Assembly: GCA_038727705.1 (NCBI GenBank)
Contig: JAVYVJ010000001.1
Coordinates: 669,924 to 733,923, forward strand
Length of the DNA: 64,000 bases
DNA from: Zestosphaera sp.
GTDB lineage: Archaea; Thermoproteota; Thermoprotei_A; Sulfolobales; NBVN01
Direction of reading: 5' to 3'
The position numbers and the translations under genes were made by a program. Under the pieces are notes generated by a model. It made no database searches, was not told where the DNA came from, and was given only the letters and a program-made list of their open reading frames with translations. Shown here one piece after another: positions 45,906 through 54,171 of the stretch; within the stretch, counting starts at the first letter, position 1, and every line of letters starts with the position of its first letter.

Positions 45906-47234
45906 TCAACCTGATTGAGACATGACTTCCTGTGAAGCCCTCCTCATAACCTCCTCTGCGTAATTTATAGCCCGTTCCATTAACTCCGCATAACTACCTA
46001 AGTACTTCCTGTAGTCAAGAACCTCCCTTATCTCATCCTGCGAGAGGTACTTAGTTACCCTCACGTCGGTAGATGCTATAATGTGAAGATCCGTGCCTTC
46101 ACTCAGCGCCCTGTTTACTAGTTCCTTAACAAGCTCGTAGGCTTCATGCCTCCTCATGCCCTTATCGGTTAGCCTAAGAACTAATGCCTCACTGACTATA
46201 GCCCCCCTACTCAACTCGATGTTCCTAAGCATCCTCTCAGGATAAATCCTGAGATCCTCAAGAAGCTTGATGGCGGTTTCAAGAATCTCATCCACCACTA
46301 GGAATGCGTGAGGAATTAACAACCTCTCAGAGCTGCTGTTGCTTAGATCTCTCTCGTGCCATAGAGGGATGTTCTCCAGTGCAGTAATGACTAACCCCCT
46401 CAATAGCTTAGCAAGTCCAGCCAACTTCTCACTGAGCACGGGATTCTCCTTATGGGGCATTGTGCTACTCCCAACCCTGCCTTTAACGCCTTCTGCCAAC
46501 TCCATGATCTCGGGTCTCATAAGCTCCCTAACCTCTATGCCAAGCCTCTCAGCTTGAGCGGCTACTATGGCTAGGGAACTAATCAGTTCAGCGAAGCCGT
46601 CTCTGGGCGCTACTTGAGTGGCTATCAAGTGAGGTCTTAAACCTAGTTCCCTCATAACTACTGACTCAACGCAAAGCCCTCTGTCCTGCCAGCCAGCCAT
46701 AGTGCCTACAGCCCCGGCCATTTTCCCCAGCACGACCCTTGACTCCGCACTCATCAGTCTATCTAGGCTACGTGTGAATTCATACACGTAGTTAGCAAAC
46801 TTAAAACCTAGAGTTATTGGGAGGGCGTGTTGCGCATGAGTTCTGCCGACCATTAACGTTGTGCTATAGTTTCTCGATAATTTAATCAGGAGGTTGATGA
46901 GATTAACCAGCTTGAGTCTAACTAAACGCAGTGCCTCCCTAAGTGTGAGAGCCCACACGGTGTCGATGACGTCATTGCTTGTGGCGCCGTAATGTACGTA
47001 TCTACCCCGCTCCCCACACGCCTCAGCTATGGCTACCGCCAAACCCATCACCTCATGACCCAACCTCCTCTCACATTCCTCAACTGTAGCTACATCCACC
47101 GAGCGCGCACACTCAATTACTCCCGCACAGGACCCCTCAGGTATTAGACCGCACTCCTCCAGACCCTTAATGAGGGAAACCTCGACATCGATCATCCTTA
47201 CAAGGATGTTCTCTCGGCTGAAGAGCCTCCTCAT
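45906..47234 (-). CDS. purB: adenylosuccinate lyase
   Basis: Catalyses two purine steps (SAICAR to AICAR, adenylosuccinate to AMP). Signature GSSTMPHKENP is present, as are GRTHAQHALPI and YVHYGATSNDVIDT. Listed from the first ATG (47234). The conserved N-terminus of the family continues upstream in frame as VCPIEFRYGSDE directly before MRRLF, yet no ATG, GTG or TTG exists in that frame before a stop. A one-base shift near 47262 would join it to a GTG-started frame (MYDVRL). So the real protein likely starts about 13-20 residues earlier by a rare start codon or after a frameshift. Confidence 0.9.
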   Translation of the reverse strand: MRRLFSRENILVRMIDVEVSLIKGLEECGLIPEGSCAGVIECARSVDVATVEECERRLGHEVMGLAVAIAEACGERGRYVHYGATSNDVIDTVWALTLREALRLVRLKLVNLINLLIKLSRNYSTTLMVGRTHAQHALPITLGFKFANYVYEFTRSLDRLMSAESRVVLGKMAGAVGTMAGWQDRGLCVESVVMRELGLRPHLIATQVAPRDGFAELISSLAIVAAQAERLGIEVRELMRPEIMELAEGVKGRVGSSTMPHKENPVLSEKLAGLAKLLRGLVITALENIPLWHERDLSNSSSERLLIPHAFLVVDEILETAIKLLEDLRIYPERMLRNIELSRGAIVSEALVLRLTDKGMRRHEAYELVKELVNRALSEGTDLHIIASTDVRVTKYLSQDEIREVLDYRKYLGSYAELMERAINYAEEVMRRASQEVMSQSG

Positions 47235-47387
47235 CTCATCACTGCCATACCTGAACTCAATAGGACAGACGGACGTCGTACACCACCAAACATACTACTC
47301 ATGACAGATTTAATCTTAAACCATATCTGGACTCACCTGGATAAGCTTATTAATAGGTCTTGAACAAGAAAGTTATCGGTGGATCGA

Positions 47388-47804
47388 GTGGACAGTTTGA
47401 CTGAGGGTCTAGTGCCTGCACTCCTAGGTCTTTTCAATGCCTTCCTGATTATAGGCATTATAGTGTGTATTCTTTACCTCTACAGAAGGCTAGTGATAGA
47501 GAAGGTCAGGCCCTCGGCAGTAAGTGTGGCTGAGGGGAAGCCTGGAGAGGAGCCTAAAAAGGAGGAGCTCAAGATTGCCGAGGGACCTAAAGAGGTGGGC
47601 ACGGCCCCACATGAGGAGATAGCGGCAGCGGTTGCTGCTGTAAAGCATCACGTGAAACTCAAGTCGCTGGCCAAACCTGTAGCCACGATTGCTGGGCCTC
47701 AGTCATTTACATCGGCCTGGCTGACCAGTTGGCTGAGCGAAATCACGCAGAGCTGGGATTACAACCCATATGCCGTCAGGGAGCGCAAGATTCAAGAAGG
47801 TTAG
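47388..47804 (+). CDS. small membrane protein resembling OadG (decarboxylase gamma subunit)
   Basis: About 138 residues: one N-terminal membrane segment (GLVPALLGLFNAFLIIGIIV), a charged Glu/Lys/Pro linker, then HEEIAAAVAAVKHHV and an amphipathic C-terminal part with SAWLTSWLSE. A single N-terminal membrane helix followed by an Ala-rich EEIAAAVAA helix is the layout of sodium-pump decarboxylase gamma subunits, but no alpha or beta subunit is nearby. GTG start at 47388 with GGTGG five bases upstream. The call rests on layout only. It converges on thiDN with a four-base overlap. Confidence 0.45.
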   Translation: MDSLTEGLVPALLGLFNAFLIIGIIVCILYLYRRLVIEKVRPSAVSVAEGKPGEEPKKEELKIAEGPKEVGTAPHEEIAAAVAAVKHHVKLKSLAKPVATIAGPQSFTSAWLTSWLSEITQSWDYNPYAVRERKIQEG

Positions 47805-49168
47805 TCCATACTTAAAATTCTAACCAACTTCATCACAGCTTCTACAGCATCCTTACCCAGTATCCTTATCATGGCTTCCTTACCCACACATCCAGTATCG
47901 TATATGATGTCGGGGGTCCTTCCACTAGCCTTGAAAGCCTCCGCCACCAACCACTTTAGACTACCCCCCTCAACTCTCTCTACGTCTTCAGGCTCCTTCA
48001 TCCTGTCAACGTGAACTACCTCATAACCGATGCTCCTCGCCCTAATAACGTACTTTTCATCGAACCTGATGTTTAGTGCGGCCCTTACCTCGGCATCTCT
48101 CTTCATTACCTCCATGACTAATCTGGCTAGATGTGATGACGCTCCGAACTCAACCGGGCCCACCGCCTTTACCTCACCACCACATCTAACTATCCTGCCT
48201 GCAACCCCCGCTACATCATCAACCCCCCTCACATACCGTAGCGGCACACTCATAACAACGTTCATGCCGACTTCAGGAATCGCCTCAACCACTAGTCTTG
48301 AATTTTCAAGCAGCATTTTAAGAGCCTCCTTAACTTTCACTAGGGTCTGATACTTAGATGCGGGGATCTCCAGCCAGGCAGTCGGGTTGACGGGACAATG
48401 CCCCTTACCGAGCTTCGTCCCGAACTCTATAGCTCTAGTCACGAACTCCTTAGCCTTCTTGACGGACTCGTAGATGTTCGAACCCTTAGCTAATTCAGCA
48501 GCTATAGCTGCTGAGAAGGTGCATCCAGTTCCGTGAGTGCAGCCAGTGCTGATTCTAGGACCCCTTAAGATGTAGTGACCGCCTCTCCAGTAAAGAACGT
48601 CTACTGATTCCTCATCGCCCAGGTGGCCTCCTTTAACGACCACCGCCTCGCAACCGAAATCCTCAACTATTCTCCTGGCCACCAGTTTTGAATCTTCTAT
48701 ACTCTCAACTCTTATCCCCGTGAGGTGTTCCGCCTCAGGAACGTTAGGCGTCACCACCTTGGCTAATGGTAATATCTCTCTCTTCAACGCCTCTACAGCA
48801 TCCTCCCTAAGCAGTCTGGCACCGCTCTTAGCAATCATCACAGGATCCACGACCAGGGGGAATGAGAACTCCTTAACAGCCTTGGCCACGGCGTGTATTA
48901 TGCCACTACTACTTAACATGCCTGTCTTTCCAGCATCTATCCCCATGTCCCTAGCTACTGCCTCAATTTGCTTGTAAACAATCTCGGGAGGTATATCATG
49001 GATCGCAGTCACTTCATACGTATTCTGAGCTGTGACACTAGTAAGGGCTACGGTCCCATGGACGCCCAGGGTGCTGAAGACCTTTAAGTCTGCCTCGATC
49101 CCAGCTCCTCCGCCCGAGTCGCTACCAGCTATAGTTATCGCAACCCTCCATAAGCGAGCTCCGTCCAA
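47801..49168 (-). CDS. thiDN: bifunctional HMP(-P) kinase / thiamine-phosphate synthase (ThiD-ThiN)
   Basis: Residues about 10-265 are ThiD, which phosphorylates hydroxymethylpyrimidine twice ([44 protein letters not shown]). Residues about 275-455 are ThiN, the archaeal replacement for ThiE, which joins HMP-PP and thiazole phosphate; its blocks include [20 protein letters not shown] and [15 protein letters not shown] start with GGTGAT six bases upstream. Divergent from thi4, 74 bases apart. Confidence 0.92.
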   Translation of the reverse strand: MDGARLWRVAITIAGSDSGGGAGIEADLKVFSTLGVHGTVALTSVTAQNTYEVTAIHDIPPEIVYKQIEAVARDMGIDAGKTGMLSSSGIIHAVAKAVKEFSFPLVVDPVMIAKSGARLLREDAVEALKREILPLAKVVTPNVPEAEHLTGIRVESIEDSKLVARRIVEDFGCEAVVVKGGHLGDEESVDVLYWRGGHYILRGPRISTGCTHGTGCTFSAAIAAELAKGSNIYESVKKAKEFVTRAIEFGTKLGKGHCPVNPTAWLEIPASKYQTLVKVKEALKMLLENSRLVVEAIPEVGMNVVMSVPLRYVRGVDDVAGVAGRIVRCGGEVKAVGPVEFGASSHLARLVMEVMKRDAEVRAALNIRFDEKYVIRARSIGYEVVHVDRMKEPEDVERVEGGSLKWLVAEAFKASGRTPDIIYDTGCVGKEAMIRILGKDAVEAVMKLVRILSMD

Positions 49169-49242
49169 AGCCCATCACCACCACAAACATTATTACTAAG
49201 AAATAAAAACCTTAATAATCAAGTTTTACAAGGGATGTTAAT

Positions 49243-50022
49243 ATGGAATCCCTAGAGTCGAGGATCACTAAAGCCATATGGAGATCGACTGCAGATGATT
49301 GGCTTAAGCTTACCAACTCTGACGTAGTGGTAGTCGGCGCCGGTCCCTCAGGACTTACAGCAGCCAAGTATCTAGCGCAGGCAGGGTTTAAGACGGTAGT
49401 GCTTGAGAGACGATTGAGTTTCGGCGGCGGTATCGGAGGCGGTGGGATGTTACTTCATAAGGTAGTGCTTGATGGAAGGGCCGTATCAATACTTAAAGAG
49501 TTCAACATAAAGTATGAGTACGCGGGCGACTACGACCTCTACACAGTGGATTCATCTGAATTAATGAGCAAACTCGCCACTGGGGCAATAGATGCAGGGG
49601 CTAAGATACTCCACGGAATCACTGCAGAGGATCTCATAGTGCGTGAGAATCCATTTAGAGTGGAAGGGGTTGTAGTTCAGTGGAGTGCAGTCCACATGGC
49701 AGGTTTACATGTGGATCCGCTCTTCATTCGTTCGCGAGCCACGGTAGATGCTACAGGACATGAGGCAGAGGTCCTCAGAATACTTGAGAAGAAGAACCCC
49801 ACAGCAGGCGTCAAGGTATTTACTGAGAGGTCAGCGTACTCAGAGGCAGGTGAGTCATCGGTAGCTGAGATGACCGGTAAGGTTGTGGAGGGCCTCTACG
49901 TAGCTGGTATGGCTGTTGCTGCACTAAACCGCTTGTTTAGGATGGGCCCTATATTCAGTGGGATGCTCCTCTCAGGGAGGAAGGTGGCTGACGAGGTAAT
50001 TAAGGATCTTAGGAGGTGTTGA
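49243..50022 (+). CDS. thi4: thiazole synthase Thi4, sulfide-using type
   Basis: Makes the adenylated carboxythiazole from NAD and glycine. The FAD/NAD motif GAGPSG is at residues 32-37, with the GGGIGGGG loop at 61-68. At the position of the self-sacrificing Cys of yeast Thi4 the protein has His156 (GLHVDPL), as in methanogen enzymes that take sulfur from free sulfide and act catalytically. 259 residues. ATG start, divergent from thiDN; tenA follows six bases later. Confidence 0.93.
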   Translation: MESLESRITKAIWRSTADDWLKLTNSDVVVVGAGPSGLTAAKYLAQAGFKTVVLERRLSFGGGIGGGGMLLHKVVLDGRAVSILKEFNIKYEYAGDYDLYTVDSSELMSKLATGAIDAGAKILHGITAEDLIVRENPFRVEGVVVQWSAVHMAGLHVDPLFIRSRATVDATGHEAEVLRILEKKNPTAGVKVFTERSAYSEAGESSVAEMTGKVVEGLYVAGMAVAALNRLFRMGPIFSGMLLSGRKVADEVIKDLRRC

Positions 50023-50027
50023 ATGTC

Positions 50028-50696
50028 ATGAAGCCCTCGGAGATGCTGTGGTCTGGGATCAAGGAGATATTTGATGCGATAGTAAGGCATCCCTTCATAG
50101 AGGAGTTGAGCAAAGGAACTCTCTCCGAGGCTGTCTTCAGAAATTACGTGATTCAAGACGCACTATACTTGGACGAATACGCACGGATCCTCGCGTTACT
50201 TGCAAGTAAAGCCCCTAGGGAGGAGTGGGTTAGGTCCTTCGTGGAGGACTCCTCAGCCATCATAGATTTTGAGAAAGCCCTCCATAGAGAGTACTTCAGT
50301 GTGTGGGATCTAAGCCCTGAGAAAGTGAGATCAGCGCCGCAGAACCCCACTAACCTTGCTTACGTTAATCATCTTTGGAGATCCGCCCTCCTGGAGGAGT
50401 TCCCCGTGGGTGTGGCAGCGGTGACTCCGTGTTATTGGATATATCTTGAGGTTGGTCGTTATCTTGAGGCTAAAGGTTCCCCCAATGAACTCTACAAGAG
50501 ATGGATAGCCACTTACTCATCCAAAGAGTATGCTAAGTACGTGGCCAGAATCCTCGACATAGTTGACGAGTCGTTAAGCTATGTTAACAGGCTTGTATGG
50601 GCTAAGGCGACGAAAGCTTTTAGACTGAGTTCCATTTACGAGTACATGTTCTGGGATGCTGCCTACAACATGGAAGCCTTTCCTTTCCAGGTGTAA
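50028..50696 (+). CDS. tenA: TenA/thiaminase II family aminopyrimidine hydrolase
   Basis: All-helical protein of about 222 residues that salvages HMP from degraded thiamine. Active-site features are DALYLDEYARIL near the N terminus, the Cys/Tyr block TPCYWIYLEVG, and the C-terminal MFWDAAYNMEAFPF with the catalytic Glu. ATG start at 50028 with AGGAGGTG nine bases upstream; an earlier in-frame GTG overlaps thi4. Second gene of the thi4-tenA operon. Confidence 0.92.
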   Translation: MKPSEMLWSGIKEIFDAIVRHPFIEELSKGTLSEAVFRNYVIQDALYLDEYARILALLASKAPREEWVRSFVEDSSAIIDFEKALHREYFSVWDLSPEKVRSAPQNPTNLAYVNHLWRSALLEEFPVGVAAVTPCYWIYLEVGRYLEAKGSPNELYKRWIATYSSKEYAKYVARILDIVDESLSYVNRLVWAKATKAFRLSSIYEYMFWDAAYNMEAFPFQV

Positions 50697-50724
50697 GTGA
50701 CCAGTCCAGGTGTAAGTGACCAGA
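50687..50724 (+). repeat. 19-base tandem duplication over the tenA stop codon
   Basis: CCAGGTGTAAGTGACCAG is present twice in direct tandem (period 19, second copies ending A instead of T). The first copy contains the tenA stop TAA. A recent short duplication that does not change the protein. Confidence 0.9.
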
Positions 50725-50731
50725 TAATTCT

Positions 50732-51736
50732 TTAACCTGGTGCTTCAAGAATTTCTCCTGCTAATGCGTTCATGTCAGGGAGTTTAATTGGCACTTTATT
50801 GAAGTATCTCAGTAATTCTTTCTTATCCAAGTGAGGATTAATTCCGTACTCTCTAATGCCGTCTATAACCATATCTCTAGGTATGCCCACCTGCAACGCG
50901 TACCACTCAATCCATCTCTCAGGAGTCTTACTGTAGGTTTCGAGAGACTCCCTATAGAGGTTGCCGAGTTTATGGCGGATCTCGCTAGGTATTATGTTGG
51001 ACACAGCCAGGGTGCAGCAATACGGAATGTCAAGCTCTTCACCCTTCACAAGGGCTTTATAGCCCATACTCTGTAGTCTTCTATATAGAGGATGCCAAAC
51101 AACAGCATACTTAACTAAACCTGTGGAGGCCGCCTTAATCACCTCCTCAGGACTTCTGAAGTATCTAGTAGTTACTTCAGTAGCGGGTATAATGCCTTCG
51201 CCCACTACCAGCGACCTGATTAGATCCATTGTTGATAGCTCGCTCGAGTACATATAATCTGAAACAATATCTCCTCTCGTCATGACTGCCGATCCTCCGT
51301 AGGCACCGCCTCCGATTATCTTGAAATTTCTGAAAGCTAGATAAAAGTGCACTTGAGTTATCGCAGGGGACAGAGCTAATGCCACATCCCCTAGGACTAG
51401 GGATTTAGTGGCCTGCAGTGAGCTTGCGAAGACCACCACGTTTAGTGAAATATTTAACTTCTCTCTAACTCGTTTAGCGAAGACTGTTAGGAAGGGATAT
51501 TCACTTGACCACACGACCCCTATTTTCAGCGACTTGAGAACACTTGATGCGGCAGTCCCTTGAGTCTCAAGCAACTTAACTAGATACTGATTACCTACCT
51601 TAACTCTGGCAATCAAGCCTTCACGCTCAAGTGTACTTAAGACTTCAGAGACCCTACTCCTAGAAAGACCGAGAGACTTATGGAGGTGGCTCTGAGGCAC
51701 TAACTCACCCGCCCTTACTCCAAGGGCTTTTAACAC
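50732..51736 (-). CDS. transcription regulator: winged helix fused to a THI5/NMT1-like ligand-binding domain
   Basis: 334 residues. Residues about 1-55 form a winged helix (HLHKSLGLSRSRVSEVLSTL as the recognition part, then a wing). Residues about 70-330 resemble a periplasmic-binding-protein fold of the NMT1/THI5/TauA group (SLKIGVVWSSEYPFL, a hinge at VFASSLQATKSLVLGDVALA, then EVIKAASTGLVKYAVVW). It has no signal peptide or membrane segment, so it should bind ligand in the cytoplasm. THI5-like domains bind hydroxymethylpyrimidine or related molecules. It is beside tenA and divergent from a membrane protein and symporter, with a 14-base palindrome between. GTG start; ribosome site weak. Likely a one-component sensor of a thiamine precursor. 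Confidence 0.75.
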   Translation of the reverse strand: MLKALGVRAGELVPQSHLHKSLGLSRSRVSEVLSTLEREGLIARVKVGNQYLVKLLETQGTAASSVLKSLKIGVVWSSEYPFLTVFAKRVREKLNISLNVVVFASSLQATKSLVLGDVALALSPAITQVHFYLAFRNFKIIGGGAYGGSAVMTRGDIVSDYMYSSELSTMDLIRSLVVGEGIIPATEVTTRYFRSPEEVIKAASTGLVKYAVVWHPLYRRLQSMGYKALVKGEELDIPYCCTLAVSNIIPSEIRHKLGNLYRESLETYSKTPERWIEWYALQVGIPRDMVIDGIREYGINPHLDKKELLRYFNKVPIKLPDMNALAGEILEAPG

Positions 51737-51785
51737 TCTCTCACGAACACTCGTTCTAAATCCCCTGCCCCCAACGCTATGGAGG

Positions 51786-51801
51786 TCTTAAAGCTTATAT
51801 G
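51786..51801. promoter_or_regulatory. divergent TATA boxes of the regulator and symporter genes
   Basis: GCTTATATG (51793-51801) fits the plus-strand operon, whose transcript should start near 51822, and CTTTAAGA on the minus strand (51786-51793) fits the regulator gene. The two boxes are almost side by side. Confidence 0.5.
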
Positions 51802-51808
51802 TGTTGGT

Positions 51809-51822
51809 CGAACATATGTTCG
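51809..51822. promoter_or_regulatory. perfect palindrome, likely operator (CGAACATATGTTCG)
   Basis: A 14-base perfect inverted repeat between the plus-strand TATA box and the start of the small membrane protein gene at 51832. A protein bound here would block RNA polymerase at the transcript start, the common place for archaeal repressors. The nearest regulator gene is the divergent winged-helix protein, so autoregulation plus symporter control is likely. Confidence 0.7.
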
Positions 51823-51831
51823 GAGGTCCGG

Positions 51832-52017
51832 ATGAAGCCGGGAAGTCTGAGGAAGCACTACATCTTGGCCAGCATCATTGTTATGTGTCTTTTCTACATA
51901 ATCCCTTACATGTTTCTTAGGAAAGTCTTAGGACTTGAGTTATTTGCTTTCTGGGTTGGTTTGTCTCTAACCTGGCTGACGGTGACGAACATCCTGTTGA
52001 TAGGCGATTTGGTATGA
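51832..52017 (+). CDS. 61-residue membrane subunit next to the symporter
   Basis: Two predicted membrane helices (ASIIVMCLFYIIPYMFL and FAFWVGLSLTWLTVTNIL) with a basic N-terminus (MKPGSLRKHY). Such short two-helix proteins (DUF3311/DUF997-like, as YhdT beside PanF) often precede sodium:solute symporter genes. The start is the ATG at 51832 with GGAGGT four bases upstream; the earlier in-frame ATG at 51799 would lie on the TATA box. It overlaps the symporter gene by four bases (ATGA). Confidence 0.75.
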   Translation: MKPGSLRKHYILASIIVMCLFYIIPYMFLRKVLGLELFAFWVGLSLTWLTVTNILLIGDLV

Positions 52018-53498
52018 GTCCATTGATTTGGACGTTCACTGCTGTGTTAGTAGTTTATATAACGGTAGGCTCCCTGATAGCTTACCTCTCCAGGCGCCAT
52101 GGAGTTAAATCCAGCAGGGATTACTTCGTGTCTAGTTACAGGTTGGGTTGGTTTCTCTCCTCAATGACGTACGCCGCCACTACGTACAGTGCGTTCATGA
52201 TGGTCGGGCTCGTTGGACTCACATACACGAGCGGTATCGGAGCTTTAGGCTTTGAACTGGCCTACCTGCTGGTCACAGTAGTGATTTTAGCTATCCTAGG
52301 TCCTAGGGTGTGGTCAATGGCCAGGGAGAGGGGTTGGGTCAGTCCGTCCGAGATGCTCTCAGATCTGTATGGCTCTAAACTGATTGGCTACGTTATCACG
52401 ATAATTTATCTGATTGCGATGGTGCCTTACGTCTCGGCTCAGGTGATAGGTGCGGCCACCATATTCGAGGGTCTTGGACTAGGTTATGAAGTTGGCGTTG
52501 TAGTCGTAGCCGTCCTTGTCCTCGCGTGGATTGCACTGGCCGGCATGTGGAGTGTAGCGACCACTGACGCGTATCAGGGGCTCTGGATGTTGAGTGCAGC
52601 TCTGCTCCTAGTCTTCTTGCTTACGAACCGCTTAATACCAAACTCCGGCATCACCATAACGCAGCTGAATGAGGTCCTGGGCAAGGGAGGCCTGCTCGGT
52701 CTGACGGACTTCTGGTCTTTTCAGACTTTCCTGGCTTACACGATGCCTTGGTTATTCTTCGCTGTAACTAACCCGCAGGTGGTTGTAAGACTGTACGTTC
52801 CTAAGGACAGGGCCTCATACAAGAGATCAGTACTGCTCTTCTCGATCTTCGGTTTCACATACACACTGGCGGTGGTTTACGTAGGCCTCGTTGCTAGAGG
52901 TCTCGTCGAACTGGGTTTACTTGAGAGCATCACCGTCCCTGACCTAGTAACTTCTAAGCTACTCTCGAGTCTGGAGCCGGTACTAGCCTCCTTCATATAC
53001 ATGTCCATAATAGCTGCTGCAGTATCTACTGCCAACTCTATAATTTTGGCGGTGGCATCCTCATTCGTGAGGGACGTAATAGAGAGTCGCGGCAAGCCTG
53101 ACCTAAACACGTACCGCATCTCCAACGTCATAGTAGCCGCGCTAACGCTTATCTCATCGACGCTGGCGTTCATGAAGGTTGGATTCGTCGTAGATCTTTC
53201 AGTACTTACATCGGTCCTGCTATTGCCGCTGGCGCCTGTCACCATAGTCGCATGGATCACACCACACGCAAGTAGAAAGAGACCCTTAAAGGTTGCGTCC
53301 CTGCTATCCATCCTAGCGGGGTTTGCCGTGGCAATTACGCATGCCTCCATTCTAGGACCTAGAAGAACATTCCTCACGTCATATTACGGGGTGCCAGTCT
53401 CCGTGCTAGTATTAATGGTCGCGACTGCAGTGATGCTTGCGGGATTCACAGCCTTGAAACTTAGGGAAAAAGTATTGACTAGTGACGTCTACGCATAA
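52014..53498 (+). CDS. sodium:solute symporter family transporter
   Basis: 494 residues, about 13 membrane segments. Family blocks: SRDYFVSSYRLGWFLSSMTY in the first loop, GPRVWSMARERGWVSPSEML, and ISVSTANSIILAV-like AAAVSTANSIILAVASSFVRD, which carries the sodium-site serines and threonines. Closest in layout to the pantothenate/PanF branch, which includes the predicted HMP carrier ThiV. With a THI5-like regulator and thi genes beside it, uptake of a thiamine precursor is the best guess. The 3' end overlaps the convergent thioredoxin gene by 20 bases. Confidence 0.83.
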   Translation: MSPLIWTFTAVLVVYITVGSLIAYLSRRHGVKSSRDYFVSSYRLGWFLSSMTYAATTYSAFMMVGLVGLTYTSGIGALGFELAYLLVTVVILAILGPRVWSMARERGWVSPSEMLSDLYGSKLIGYVITIIYLIAMVPYVSAQVIGAATIFEGLGLGYEVGVVVVAVLVLAWIALAGMWSVATTDAYQGLWMLSAALLLVFLLTNRLIPNSGITITQLNEVLGKGGLLGLTDFWSFQTFLAYTMPWLFFAVTNPQVVVRLYVPKDRASYKRSVLLFSIFGFTYTLAVVYVGLVARGLVELGLLESITVPDLVTSKLLSSLEPVLASFIYMSIIAAAVSTANSIILAVASSFVRDVIESRGKPDLNTYRISNVIVAALTLISSTLAFMKVGFVVDLSVLTSVLLLPLAPVTIVAWITPHASRKRPLKVASLLSILAGFAVAITHASILGPRRTFLTSYYGVPVSVLVLMVATAVMLAGFTALKLREKVLTSDVYA

Positions 53499-54108
53499 TG
53501 ATATATGTTAGGAGGATCATGACACCAGCAACTACTAGGATAAGTCCGGTAGCCTCCGAGGCGATGCTACTAGGGCGCGGTGTTGTGGTAGTGTTCAGAA
53601 GAGTTTCTAGTTTGGTCGTGATTTCTGCTAACGCGTTGCGTGGGATCTCTATCTCGGTGTTGTTCCCCAGATATACTGGGACTTTGTCCGTTGCCTTCAA
53701 CCCTATCATGTTGTCCCAGAACTCCCTGCCCTCCACATCCCCTATCACTATAGCTACTAAGGTTCCGTTGTTGAAGACCAGCGTGTGGGGTGTTGCGCCG
53801 GCGTATGAGGAGCTGAGATTGTAGCTGACCTCCAGGAGAGCGATCTTGTAGAGGAGTTCAGTGCCGACGTCCTCCACGTTAAGGACTGTGAAAACCCCCG
53901 CGTAGTTAGCGCTGAAGAACTTATGAAGCGCCTGACAGTAGGGACACGTCTTAGAACCAAGCATAACTAAGCTATAACCCACCCCCCTCGAATCCCCAGC
54001 GAGACAGAGAACCTGAACTGGCTGCACAATCAAAGACAGTAGCAACACTAGGGTGACGTAGCGTGCTAGTCCATCACGTATCGACCAATACATCCTCCAC
54101 CATCTCAT
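53479..54108 (-). CDS. membrane-anchored extracytoplasmic thioredoxin-like protein
   Basis: 209 residues: signal/anchor at about 15-35, a thioredoxin-like part with CPYC at residues 55-58 (MLGSKTCPYCQALHKFF), TPHTLVFNNGT as the cis-Pro region, and a C-terminal membrane segment ending in RRRH. It should act outside the membrane as a disulfide oxidoreductase. Divergent from a CcdA-like gene, its likely electron donor. A TATATAAG box is 26 bases before the ATG at 54108; the ATG at 54093 with GGTGG before it is an alternative start. Confidence 0.8.
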   Translation of the reverse strand: MRWWRMYWSIRDGLARYVTLVLLLSLIVQPVQVLCLAGDSRGVGYSLVMLGSKTCPYCQALHKFFSANYAGVFTVLNVEDVGTELLYKIALLEVSYNLSSSYAGATPHTLVFNNGTLVAIVIGDVEGREFWDNMIGLKATDKVPVYLGNNTEIEIPRNALAEITTKLETLLNTTTTPRPSSIASEATGLILVVAGVMILLTYIIMRRRH

Positions 54109-54171
54109 GCATAGTATTCTGAACTCAACTTATATAGACATTGTAAAATAAAATATTAGGTAAGATGATCC

